DNA of 39,376 nt, taken from the NCBI GenBank assembly GCA_023269675.1, contig JAHFSX010000049.1, positions 1-39,376 on the forward strand, given 5' to 3'. The notes under the pieces were generated by a model. It made no database searches and was not told the origin of the DNA. It was given only the letters and a program-made list of their open reading frames with translations. Source of the DNA: Verrucomicrobiota bacterium. Lineage in GTDB: Bacteria; Verrucomicrobiota; Kiritimatiellia; RFP12; UBA1067. The position numbers and the translations under genes were made by a program. This document shows, piece by piece, positions 32,114-39,376 of this stretch (position 1 is the stretch's first letter; the number at the start of each line of letters is the position of its first letter).

Positions 32114-32836
32114 ATGATTATTTTACCGGCGATAGATTTGAAGGACGGCAAGTGCGTGCGGTTGCGTCAGGGCAGGGCCGAGGACATGACCGTCTATTCG
32201 GACGATCCGGTGGCGCAGGCGCGCACCTGGCTTGAGCAGGGCGCCGAGCAGCTCCACGTGGTGGATCTGGACGGCGCGTTCCAGGGCGAGCCCCGGCATG
32301 CGGAGCTGATCGGGCGGATCATCCGGGCGATCGGCATTCCGGTGGAGGTCGGCGGCGGGCTGCGCACGGACGCGCAGATCGAACGGCTGCTGCAGGCGGG
32401 GGTGACGCGCGCCATCATCGGCACGCGCGCCCTGGAGAGCCTCGAGACGCTGGCGGCGCTGGTCAAGCGCTTCGGCGACGCGATCGCCGTGGGCATCGAT
32501 GCGCGTGACGGCTTCGTGCAGGTCAAGGGCTGGGTCGAAACCACGCGGACCCGCGCGACCGAGCTGGCGCGGCAGGTCGAGTCCATCGGCGTGCGCACGA
32601 TCATCTATACCGACACCGCGACGGACGGCATGCTGGGCGGACCCAACCTCGCGGCCATGCGCGAGATGTGCGGAACGGTCGCCTGCCGCGTCATCGCCTC
32701 GGGCGGCGTCAGCGCGCCGGAGCATGTGACGGCGCTGCGGGCTTTGGGATGTGCGAACCTGTACGGCGCGATCGTGGGCAAGGCGCTCTACGACGGCCAG
32801 ACGACCATCGCCGCGATGCAGGCTGCGGCGGTATAG
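32114..32836 (+). CDS. hisA: HisA, ProFAR isomerase
   Basis: A 240-residue TIM barrel, 1-(5-phosphoribosyl)-5-[(5-phosphoribosylamino)methylideneamino]imidazole-4-carboxamide isomerase, a middle step of histidine synthesis. MIILPAIDLKDGKCVRLRQG has the first catalytic Asp (Asp8). IPVEVGGGLRT and IASGGVS are the phosphate-binding loops, and TIIYTDTATDGMLGGPN has the second catalytic Asp. The ATG at 32114 gives this canonical N-terminus, but no good Shine-Dalgarno precedes it. The 75-base gap after hisB is unusually long for this packed region. Confidence 0.97.
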   Translation: MIILPAIDLKDGKCVRLRQGRAEDMTVYSDDPVAQARTWLEQGAEQLHVVDLDGAFQGEPRHAELIGRIIRAIGIPVEVGGGLRTDAQIERLLQAGVTRAIIGTRALESLETLAALVKRFGDAIAVGIDARDGFVQVKGWVETTRTRATELARQVESIGVRTIIYTDTATDGMLGGPNLAAMREMCGTVACRVIASGGVSAPEHVTALRALGCANLYGAIVGKALYDGQTTIAAMQAAAV

Positions 32837-32845
32837 GATTTACTT

Positions 32846-34132
32846 ATGTTGAATAATGTTCAGTCTACGGTGCTGAAAAACGGCGCGACGGTGGTCACGG
32901 CGCCGGGCGCGGATGCGGAGAGCGTGGCGGTCGGCATCTGGGTGGGCGTGGGCGGACGGCATGAAAAGGCGTCGCTGAACGGCGCGAGCCATTTTCTCGA
33001 GCACATGCTGTTCAAGGGGACGGCGTCGCGTTCGTCGCTGGAACTCACTCAGGCGATCGAGGGGCGCGGCGGCTATCTGAACGCCTTCACGCAGGAGGAG
33101 AGCACCTGCTACTACGCGCGGCTGCCGCACGAGTATCTGCCGCAGGCCTTCGACGTGCTGGCGGACATGTACCTGAACGCCGCGCTCAAAGAGGACGATC
33201 TGAACCGTGAGCGCGATGTGATCCTGGAAGAGATCAAGATGTATCAGGATCAGCCGCAGCACGTGGTGCAGGAGAAGCTGCAGGAGGCCCTGTTCAAAGG
33301 GCACGCGCTGGGCAAGCCGCTCTCCGGCGACGAAAAATCGCTGACCAAAATGAACCGCGAAACGCTGCTGCGCTTCAAGACCCGCGCGTACGCGCCGTCG
33401 TCGACGGTGTTCGCCTTTGCCGGTCGGCTGGAGCATGCCGCGTGCGTGGCGTGCGTGTCGGCCGCGCTCGGCCACGTGCGCAAAGGCCGCGAACCGGAGT
33501 TCAAGCCTGTTGACGGCTCGGTGGGGCAGGACCCGTATGTGCTGGTGAAGAAGGACATCGCGCAGGTGCAGGCGGTGGTCGGCTTCCGCGTGTTCGGACG
33601 CCATGACGACCGGCGTTACGCCCTGCGCGTGCTGAACGCGATCCTCGGCGAGAACATGAGCTCGCGGCTGTTCCAGAGCGTGCGCGAGCGTCACGGCCTG
33701 TGCTACTCGATCCAGTCGAGCTTCCAGCTGTTCGAGGAGACGGGCGTCTTTGCGATCAGCGGCGGGTACGACACCGGGCGCGCGATGGCGGCCCTGAAAC
33801 TGACGGCCAAGGAGATCCGCCGCCTGCTCGACAAGAAGGTCACCGCGCTTGAGCTGAAGCGCGCCAAGGAATATCTGCTCGGCACCTTCCGCCTGGGGCT
33901 GGAAGGCACGGGCAGCCAGATGATGTACGTCGGCGAATCGTTCCTGAACTACGGCCGGCTTGTGCGCCCCGAGGAGACCCTGGCGGGAATCCAGGCGGTC
34001 ACGGCCGACGATGTGCAGCGCGTGGCCGCGGATGTGTTCGGACCGTCGCGCATGACGATGTCGCTGGTGGTGCCCAACGCGCAGCCGGAGAGCGAAGGCG
34101 ACTGGCTGGCGAGCTTCGCGGCCATGGTCTGA
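32846..34132 (+). CDS. M16-family zinc metallopeptidase
   Basis: A 428-residue insulinase-like peptidase of the mitochondrial processing peptidase/PqqL type. HFLEHMLFKGT is the inverted zinc site HxxEH, and the distal ligand Glu is in NRERDVILEEIKMYQDQP. GGYLNAFTQEESTCYYARLP is the usual following strand, and the second half (residues about 220-428) is the inactive M16 repeat, with ENMSSRLFQSVRERHGLCYS. It lacks a signal peptide, so it is probably cytosolic. The start is 9 bases after hisA; its partner and substrate are unknown. Confidence 0.93.
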   Translation: MLNNVQSTVLKNGATVVTAPGADAESVAVGIWVGVGGRHEKASLNGASHFLEHMLFKGTASRSSLELTQAIEGRGGYLNAFTQEESTCYYARLPHEYLPQAFDVLADMYLNAALKEDDLNRERDVILEEIKMYQDQPQHVVQEKLQEALFKGHALGKPLSGDEKSLTKMNRETLLRFKTRAYAPSSTVFAFAGRLEHAACVACVSAALGHVRKGREPEFKPVDGSVGQDPYVLVKKDIAQVQAVVGFRVFGRHDDRRYALRVLNAILGENMSSRLFQSVRERHGLCYSIQSSFQLFEETGVFAISGGYDTGRAMAALKLTAKEIRRLLDKKVTALELKRAKEYLLGTFRLGLEGTGSQMMYVGESFLNYGRLVRPEETLAGIQAVTADDVQRVAADVFGPSRMTMSLVVPNAQPESEGDWLASFAAMV

Positions 34133-34181
34133 CCGCGGACGGGCACGGTCGCGCAAAGCCTGAAAGGGCGGGCGGTTGCTT

Positions 34182-34853
34182 ATGGCCATTCACGTGATAG
34201 TTGTCGAGGACGACAGCCGCTTGCGCGCGGGGTTGATGGAGATCATCAACAGCGATCCCGACTGCGCCTGCGTCGGCGCGTTCGGTTCGGGCGAGGAGGC
34301 CCTCGAGAAGGCCCCGCCGCTGAAGCCCCAAGTCGCCGTCATGGACATCAACCTGCCGGGCATGGACGGCATCGAGTGCGTGCGGCAGCTCTCCGAGCGG
34401 CTGCCGAAACTCCAGATCGTCATGCTGACCATCTATCAGGACACCAACAACCTTTTCCGCGCGCTGGCGGCCGGCGCGCACGGTTACCTGGTCAAGCCTG
34501 CGCGGGCGCGCGACCTGCTCGCGGCGATCCGCGACATCCATCAGGGCGGGGCGCCGATGACCAGCGCGCTGGCGCGCAAGGTGGTGGACGCTTTCCGCAA
34601 ACAGACCACGCCGGCGCCCGCGGTGAGCAGCAGCGCGGCGGCCGACGGCGCGGAGAACGGCGAGCTGGCCCCCCGCGAAAAAGAGGTGCTCGATCTGCTG
34701 GCGCAGGGCTTCTCGTACAAGGAGATCGCCGACCGGCTAAACGTGGCTTTCGCAACGGTTCACACCTACGTGCTGCGCATCTACAAGAAGCTGCACGTGC
34801 GTTCGAAAAATGCGGCGGTGGCGCGCTGGCTCGGCTATCAGCGCAGCGAGTGA
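34182..34853 (+). CDS. NarL/FixJ-type response regulator
   Basis: A 223-residue two-component regulator. The receiver at 1-120 has the acidic pair in VVEDDSR, phospho-acceptor Asp in AVMDINLPGMDG, Thr in MLTIYQD and Lys in LVKPA. A linker with Ala/Ser repeats separates it from a GerE/LuxR-type helix-turn-helix at about 158-215 (LAPREKEVLDLLAQGFSYKEIADRLNVAFATVHTYVLRIYKKLHVRSK). No sensor kinase is in this window, so it looks orphan here. I chose the ATG at 34182; a TTG 6 bases upstream is a weak alternative. The Tat-exported oxidoreductase follows after 10 bases. Confidence 0.92.
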   Translation: MAIHVIVVEDDSRLRAGLMEIINSDPDCACVGAFGSGEEALEKAPPLKPQVAVMDINLPGMDGIECVRQLSERLPKLQIVMLTIYQDTNNLFRALAAGAHGYLVKPARARDLLAAIRDIHQGGAPMTSALARKVVDAFRKQTTPAPAVSSSAAADGAENGELAPREKEVLDLLAQGFSYKEIADRLNVAFATVHTYVLRIYKKLHVRSKNAAVARWLGYQRSE

Positions 34854-34863
34854 GGAGCGGAAC

Positions 34864-36120
34864 ATGAAAAGTGCGGCTTCGATCGGACGGCGCGGGTTTC
34901 TGCGGTTGGCCCAGGCGGGCATGGTCGCGCTCCCGTGGGTGCCTCAGGCGACGCGGGGGCAGGATGACGGGCCGGTCACGGCGCCGGAGCGCCCGCGGGC
35001 CTATGACAAGAAAGTCAAGCTGGGCCTGATCGGCTGCGGCGGGCGCGGCACCTGGATCAGCAACCTCTTCCAGGCGCACGGCGGCTTCACCTTTACGGCC
35101 GTCGCCGATTATTTTCAGGAGCGGTCGGCGCGGACCGGTGCGCAGCTGGGCGTCCCCGCGGCGCAATGCTTCTCGGGCCTGGAGGGCTACCGGCGGCTCA
35201 TGGCCTCCGGCGTGGAGGCGGTGGTGCTGCAGGTGCCGCCCTATTTTTTCCCGCACTATGCGGCGGCCGCGCTGGAGGCGGGCCTGCACATCTACATGGC
35301 CAAGCCGGTGGCGATCGACATTCCGGGCACGCAGACGGTCAAGCGGCTCGCGGCCCTCGCGACCGAGACGAAGCGCGTGTTTCAGGCGGACTACCAGCTG
35401 CCGCGCGACCCGGTGAACATGGAGGTCGCGAAACGCATCCGCGCGGGCGCGCTGGGCAAGCTCCAGACCATCTTCTCCTCCGGCTGGGCGGGCGGCAACG
35501 GCTACCAGGATCCGCCGATGGAGGCGACCATCGAGAACCGGCTCAAGGATCTGGTCTGGTGCAACGATGTCGCGCTCGGCGGCGACTACCTGGTCCATTA
35601 CGATGTCCACATCATCGACGCGGTCGTCTGGGCGTTGGGCAAGGTGCCGGTCGCGGCGATGGGCGCGTCGGCGGCGTTCCGTCCCTCGGTGCACGGCGAC
35701 GCCCGTGACTCGAGCACGGTGGTGTACCTCTTCGATGACGGAACGGTCTGGTGCCACCAGGGCATTCTCGGATCGTATCACGACTGGATCAGAACCGGCC
35801 GGCTCACCGCCTCGCTGCAGGGCACGCAGGCCGCAGCCTGTCTTTCCTACGCGGGCAAGTCGTACGTGCGCGGCGGGCCGCGCCACTTCAGCGGCGGCGT
35901 GCCGAACCCCGAGGCGAGCGTGCGCACGAACATCGACGAGTTCCGTCAGGCGATCGAAGGCGCCGATTACTCCAACCGGCAGGTGACGCGCGCGGTGGAG
36001 AGCAACTTCGCGGCGATTCTGGGACGCGAGGCCGCCGCGCGGCGGACGCTGGTGACGATGGACGAGCTGCTGCGCGAGAACCGCACGCTGCAGCCGGACC
36101 TTTCCGGGCTCAAGGCCTGA
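34864..36120 (+). CDS. Tat-exported Gfo/Idh/MocA oxidoreductase
   Basis: A 418-residue NAD(P)-dependent oxidoreductase. MKSAASIGRRGFLRLAQAGM is a twin-arginine signal (RRGFL), so the folded enzyme should leave through Tat. From about residue 55 KLGLIGCGGRGTW is the Rossmann nucleotide-binding start. MAKPVAIDIPGT is the EKP-type motif with its catalytic Lys. The C-terminal half (GDYLVHYDVHIIDAVVWALGKVPVAAMG) is the family's alpha/beta domain. Secreted members are common in PVC bacteria and often act on sugar derivatives. GAGGAGCGG precedes the ATG. The response regulator ends 10 bases upstream. Confidence 0.92.
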   Translation: MKSAASIGRRGFLRLAQAGMVALPWVPQATRGQDDGPVTAPERPRAYDKKVKLGLIGCGGRGTWISNLFQAHGGFTFTAVADYFQERSARTGAQLGVPAAQCFSGLEGYRRLMASGVEAVVLQVPPYFFPHYAAAALEAGLHIYMAKPVAIDIPGTQTVKRLAALATETKRVFQADYQLPRDPVNMEVAKRIRAGALGKLQTIFSSGWAGGNGYQDPPMEATIENRLKDLVWCNDVALGGDYLVHYDVHIIDAVVWALGKVPVAAMGASAAFRPSVHGDARDSSTVVYLFDDGTVWCHQGILGSYHDWIRTGRLTASLQGTQAAACLSYAGKSYVRGGPRHFSGGVPNPEASVRTNIDEFRQAIEGADYSNRQVTRAVESNFAAILGREAAARRTLVTMDELLRENRTLQPDLSGLKA

Positions 36121-36212
36121 CCACTCCTCCCGGCCGCGCGCCGGCGCCTCTGCGCGCCCCCGCCGGCGCTCCGAGATGGCGTGCATGCGGCCGCACCGTT
36201 GGTTCGGAGGCA

Positions 36213-36250
36213 ACAAAAAACGCGCGGGGTTCGGATGAACCTCGCGCGTT
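36213..36250 (-). terminator. rho-independent terminator after ppiC
   Basis: Bases 36219-36232 and 36237-36250 form a 14-pair stem (AACGCGCG..GTTC with GAAC..CGCGCGTT; one G-U) around a GGAT loop. On the minus strand it is followed by TTTTTTGTTG, so it ends the leftward DUF502-recO-ppiC operon. Rightward transcription from the oxidoreductase may also be slowed by the stem. Confidence 0.85.
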
Positions 36251-36285
36251 CGCATGTCGCTGCAGCGTGGGACGTGTAACTTCCC

Positions 36286-37383
36286 TTACAGCGGCATGTC
36301 CGGGAAGATCGTGGTGATCTTCACGGCGGCCTTGAGGCCTTCGAGGTACTTCTGGACCGCCTCGCGCGACTTCTGCTGCTTCAGGTGGGTCTCGATCTGC
36401 TCCTTCGTCGGAACCGGCTGCGGCTGCTGGGCCTGCTCGGTCTTGATGAGGATGTGCGAAGCGGTGACCGACTCCGGTTTAGCCGGGGCGTCGCCCTTGG
36501 CTTCCAGCGCGGGCGACTTGGCCGTCACCTTGATCAGGTGGTAGCCGAAGGGCGTCTCGACGATATCGCCGACCTTGCCGACTTCCTGCGAGAACGCGGC
36601 GTCTTCGAAGGCCTTGACCATCTGGCCGCGGGTGAACTCGCCGAGGTCGCCGCCCTTCTGGCTGCTCGGGCAGTCGGAGTTGGCTTTGGCCAGTTCAGCG
36701 AAATCGCCGCCGGCGGCCAGCTGCTTCTTCAGCCCTTCGATCTTGGCTTTCTTCACGGCGTTGGTGCCGTCCAGGCCCTTGTTCTTCTCGGCGATCTCCG
36801 CGTTCTGCTTCTCGATGTCGGCGATGGTCTTGGCGACGTCGGCGGCGTCGATCTTGATGCTGTCGAGCACGTTCTTCTGGAGCAGCTTGTCGATGATGAG
36901 GCCGTCTTCGAATTCAGCTTTGGCGGACTCTTCGCCGAGCGGCGACTCTTTGAAATACTGCGCCACCGTCTTGTTCTGAGCCTTGAGCGACTCTTCCATC
37001 TTGGCGGTCTGGGCCTTGCGGTCTTCGTCGGTGACGGCGATGGCCTGTTTCTTGGCCTCGCCCAGAATGAGGGTCTTCATGACGAAGCTGTAGACCGCGC
37101 GCTGCTCGAAATACTTGCGGGCCTCTTCCTGCTGGGCGGCCGGCACGTTCTGCGCCTTGAGCAGGGCGGTGACGACCTTGTCCATATCCTTGCGGAGATA
37201 CTTGGTGTCGTTGATCGAGGCGACGACTTCGTTCGGGTCTTTGGCAGCGGCCGGCGTGGTTGCGGCGGCGGCGGCCGGCGCGGCGGAAGTGTCGGAGGGT
37301 TTCTTGTCGGCTTCTTTCTTGCAGGCGGTGGCGAACACCAACGTGGATGCCAGCGTCGCGTAGATCAGGGGTGCGCACTTCAT
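36286..37383 (-). CDS. parvulin-type peptidyl-prolyl isomerase lipoprotein
   Basis: A 365-residue SurA/PpiC-like folding factor. The signal ends in FATAC (lipidated Cys21), and an Ala/Pro linker leads to a chaperone-like helical domain (about 50-190). The parvulin body is at 222-286: LAAGGDFAELAKANSDCP, GGDLGEFTRGQMVKAFEDAAF, TPFGYHLIKV. The strand motif that normally begins this domain (ASHILIK) instead stands at 308-314, after the last strand, followed by a C-terminal helix (REAVQKYLEGLK). This suggests a circularly permuted domain. The gene starts 2 bases after the recO stop and ends at the terminator at 36213-36250. Confidence 0.88.
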   Translation of the reverse strand: MKCAPLIYATLASTLVFATACKKEADKKPSDTSAAPAAAAATTPAAAKDPNEVVASINDTKYLRKDMDKVVTALLKAQNVPAAQQEEARKYFEQRAVYSFVMKTLILGEAKKQAIAVTDEDRKAQTAKMEESLKAQNKTVAQYFKESPLGEESAKAEFEDGLIIDKLLQKNVLDSIKIDAADVAKTIADIEKQNAEIAEKNKGLDGTNAVKKAKIEGLKKQLAAGGDFAELAKANSDCPSSQKGGDLGEFTRGQMVKAFEDAAFSQEVGKVGDIVETPFGYHLIKVTAKSPALEAKGDAPAKPESVTASHILIKTEQAQQPQPVPTKEQIETHLKQQKSREAVQKYLEGLKAAVKITTIFPDMPL

Positions 37384-37385
37384 GG

Positions 37386-38213
37386 TTAACTGTTCTCCAA
37401 TAACGCAGGTTTCTGCGTGGGGGTTGTGTCTAACATCTCAAATGTAACACGCCGGACAGCCGAAGGCACATCGAGATGAAACGCGATAAACATACCAAGA
37501 AATCGGGATAAGCCAAGAATAAGATTTGGTTGGATGTGATTTTTCTTGCTTGCAAAATCGGCGGAGACCTGTGCGCCGGGAAAGGGCTCGGCAGACTGGC
37601 ATAAAACGCGGAAGAGGGCCTGCACGTCGCGGTGGAGCGAGAGCGAGGCCTCGCCCGGCTGCCCGTGCGCCAGATGCTGGCAGAGGAAGCGGCCCGAGGG
37701 CAGGGAAAAGCGCAGCCAGGGCCGGTCCGGCGTGTGGCAGTATGGGCAGGTGGTGAGGTCCGGCAGCAGGCCGAGACGCTGGAGCAGGTGGGTCTCGTAC
37801 CAGAGGATGAGCTCGCGGGGGGCGTCCGGCGGGGCGTCGGCCAGCCGGTCGAGCGTGCGGGTCAGCAGCTCGAAGAGCGGGGCGGCGTCCTGATGCCCGA
37901 ACGCGACCCGCGCCGTGAGGTCGACGAGGTAGGCGGCGGCGGCGGCGGCGCGCCAGGCGCGGCGCAAGGGCTCGCGCAGCACGAGCGGCGCGCACTCGCG
38001 GATGGCGTGGACTCCGTCGTGCTCGCGCCGGTAGAAGAGCAGGTCGCAGGTGTAGAACAGGTCGTACTGCCCAAGGAACGCGCTTTTCGGGCGGCAGGCC
38101 CCTTTGACCGCCGTCACGATCTTGCCGTGTTCCGGCGTGAGCCAGGTGACCATGTGGGAGGTGCGCGACCACGGCCGGATCTGGAGGACGATCGCCTGTG
38201 TCTGGATGATCAT
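37386..38213 (-). CDS. recO: DNA repair protein RecO
   Basis: A 275-residue RecO, which with RecR loads RecA at gaps. The N-terminal OB-fold is clear (TQAIVLQIRPWSRTSHMVTWLTPEHGKIVTAVKGACRPKS), then the helical domain (RELILWYETHLLQRLGLLPDLTTC). The zinc site seems partial (CPYCHTPDRPWLRFSLPSGRFLC), with CxxC plus a later Cys. Length is normal. Its ATG overlaps the stop of the DUF502 gene by ATGA, and the PpiC-like gene begins 2 bases downstream, so it is the middle gene of a tight three-gene operon. Confidence 0.9.
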   Translation of the reverse strand: MIIQTQAIVLQIRPWSRTSHMVTWLTPEHGKIVTAVKGACRPKSAFLGQYDLFYTCDLLFYRREHDGVHAIRECAPLVLREPLRRAWRAAAAAAYLVDLTARVAFGHQDAAPLFELLTRTLDRLADAPPDAPRELILWYETHLLQRLGLLPDLTTCPYCHTPDRPWLRFSLPSGRFLCQHLAHGQPGEASLSLHRDVQALFRVLCQSAEPFPGAQVSADFASKKNHIQPNLILGLSRFLGMFIAFHLDVPSAVRRVTFEMLDTTPTQKPALLENS

Positions 38214-38977
38214 GGTGTGGCGTCGGAGGGCGGTCCGGGCTGCTTTTCATCCTCTTGCCTGTTGATCAGGTTGTCGATCATTTCAAGCATGGAGTTTCTG
38301 CTGGACTCGGGCGTTTTCTGCGGCAGGATCGCGCCGGCGGAGATGATGAGGTTCATGGCCTCGGAGACGTCCATGTCGAGCTCGACGACGTCTTTCTTCG
38401 GGAGGATGACGAAGAAGCCCGTCGTCGGATTGGGCGTGGTGGCGACGAAAACGTTGACGCACTCGGTCGGTTGGCCGTTCTCATCGGGGATCTTCGCCGA
38501 AATGGCCGGGAGCGTCTGCGCGGTGACCAGCCCGATGGCATAGCAGCCCCGCCGCGGGTACTCGACCAGGACGACCGCCGCAAACGTGGTGTTGCGGCTT
38601 TTGGCGACCCACTCGCACACCTGCCGCACGAAGATGTAGATGCTTTTGATGAAGGGGATGCCCGAGAAGAGGCGGTCGGCGAGGTGGTAGAGGCGTTTGC
38701 CGAGGAAGTGGTGGGCGGACAGGCCGAGCAGGTAGAAGATCACGAGCAAAGCCAGCAGCACCAGCACCTGCAGCAGATAGCCGTGGAACAGGTCATCCAG
38801 CTGCGGGAAAAGGTGCTTGGGGAACCACGAGGTGGTCAGCCGCAACAGGAAATTGAAGATCCAGATCGTGGCCATCACCGGCGTGGCGAGCATGATGCCG
38901 ATGAAGATCTTGTTGCGGATTCTGGCCAGGGCTGAGGCTGCGGCGGGCTTTGGAAGAGCGGGGAGGGGCTGTTTCAT
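38210..38977 (-). CDS. DUF502 family membrane protein
   Basis: A 255-residue DUF502 protein with two membrane spans (IFIGIMLATPVMATIWIFNFLL at about 25-46 and LLQVLVLLALLVIFYLLGL at about 68-86). The soluble family core follows: IPFIKSIYIFVRQVCEWV, YPRRGCYAIGLVT, and NVFVATTPNPTTGFFVILPKKDVVELDMDVSEAMNLIISAG. The family has no established role in bacteria. It starts the DUF502-recO-ppiC operon. No Shine-Dalgarno is visible before the ATG. A weak promoter (TTGCGT at 39016-39011, 17 bases, CATACT at 38993-38988) would give an almost leaderless message. Confidence 0.88.
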   Translation of the reverse strand: MKQPLPALPKPAAASALARIRNKIFIGIMLATPVMATIWIFNFLLRLTTSWFPKHLFPQLDDLFHGYLLQVLVLLALLVIFYLLGLSAHHFLGKRLYHLADRLFSGIPFIKSIYIFVRQVCEWVAKSRNTTFAAVVLVEYPRRGCYAIGLVTAQTLPAISAKIPDENGQPTECVNVFVATTPNPTTGFFVILPKKDVVELDMDVSEAMNLIISAGAILPQKTPESSRNSMLEMIDNLINRQEDEKQPGPPSDATP

Positions 38978-39135
38978 TAGGCGTTACAGTATGACGCGTA
39001 AGGGCGAGGTACGCAAGTCAGCAGCGCGACAAATCGGGGGAATCCGTCAAGTTTGGCTCGACGTCTCCGCGGCTGATCGCGCATAATACCGCCTCGATTT
39101 TCAGTTCGAAAAAGGGCCTTAAGCGGGAAAGAGAA

Positions 39136-39376
39136 ATGGCTATGGATAAGTCGGTGTCGTTTTTTGTGGCGGGCGTGACGACCGGGGTGCTGGTCGCCTG
39201 TGTCTTGGGCGCGTTTGTGATCCGTCCGAAAGGGACCGGAGGCGCCTCCGCCGGTTCCGGCGAGCGCGCCATCGTGCTGAAGCTGGCGCACGGGCTCGAC
39301 GAGCAGCATCCGGTCCACAAGGGCATGGAGTTCATGAAGAAGCGGCTGGAGGAGCTGACCGGCGGCAGGGCCTCGC
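39136..39376 (+). CDS. TRAP-type solute-binding protein (partial)
   Basis: The first 80 codons of a gene cut by the window's end. The N-terminus (MAMDKSVSFFVAGVTTGVLVACVLGAFVI) is a signal or anchor. The mature part begins IVLKLAHGLDEQHPVHKGMEFMKKRLEELTGGRA, which is the DctP-family opening (LKxAHxxxxxHPxHxGxxxFxxxxxExTxGR). Such proteins bind organic acids in the periplasm and hand them to a TRAP transporter, whose membrane subunits would lie beyond this window. A second ATG at 39142 is an alternative start; GGGAAAGAGAA precedes both. Confidence 0.8.
   Translation, partial: MAMDKSVSFFVAGVTTGVLVACVLGAFVIRPKGTGGASAGSGERAIVLKLAHGLDEQHPVHKGMEFMKKRLEELTGGRAS

Noticed and set aside
1..39376. tRNA genes, rRNA genes, CRISPR arrays, insertion sequences
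   Set aside because: No cloverleaf with TTCGANTCC-type arms, no rRNA-like stretch, no regularly spaced direct repeats of 25-40 bases, and no transposase apart from the integron-type integrase were recognised by eye.

Overview
The window is GC-rich, densely coded bacterial chromosome from a Gram-negative organism: it carries TolB and Pal, several lipoproteins, a Tat translocase and SurA/PpiC-type folding machinery. The mix of Tat-exported oxidoreductases, secreted beta-helix and LamG proteins, a Sel1-repeat lipoprotein and an integron-type integrase with an extra N-terminal domain suggests the PVC group (Kiritimatiellota/Verrucomicrobiota-like). That placement is inference from gene style; no rRNA or other decisive marker is present.

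Layout. 1-3210: a lower-GC flank without a convincing gene, a strong promoter, an integron-type tyrosine recombinase and a Sel1-repeat lipoprotein ending at a terminator. 3317-6723: two leftward genes, a secreted beta-helix protein and a PHP-like protein with a palindromic operator over its promoter. 6780-11241: rightward rpmI-rplT, a terminator, then pheS-pheT. 11242-11533: non-coding, with a candidate structured RNA that has some 6S-like features. 11534-19203: rightward genes for a secreted unknown, a TrpR-like regulator, an aminotransferase, a second secreted unknown, a TPM-domain protein, a LamG protein and a Tat-exported FAD oxidoreductase. 19365-28195: a leftward block of nadA, an EF-hand membrane protein with a lipoprotein, a sugar epimerase, VanZ-like, rarA, nagB, nagA and a small secreted protein. 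28284-36120: a rightward run of tolB, pal, tatB, tatC, hisB, hisA, an M16 peptidase, a response regulator and a Tat-exported Gfo/Idh/MocA oxidoreductase. 36213-38977: a leftward operon of DUF502, recO and ppiC with a clear terminator. 39136 to the end: the start of a TRAP-type solute-binding protein.

How the genes fit together. Envelope biogenesis and export dominate the right half (Tol-Pal, Tat, PpiC), and two genes in the window encode apparent Tat clients. nagA and nagB form an amino-sugar catabolic pair translated together with the replication-repair ATPase RarA. Many neighbours overlap by ATGA or by 11 bases, so translational coupling is common.

The most unusual signals are: (1) six intergenic spacers that each carry a different short tandem motif of about 7-9 bases, several with an inverted mate, one of them spanning the nagA start codon; (2) a parvulin domain whose first strand motif lies after the last one, suggesting a circular permutation; (3) the structured RNA candidate after pheT; (4) an integron-type integrase with an extra core-binding-like domain and only tentative att-like repeats; (5) an EF-hand membrane protein fused by ATGA overlap to a lipoprotein gene. 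No tRNA, rRNA, CRISPR array or insertion sequence was recognised.
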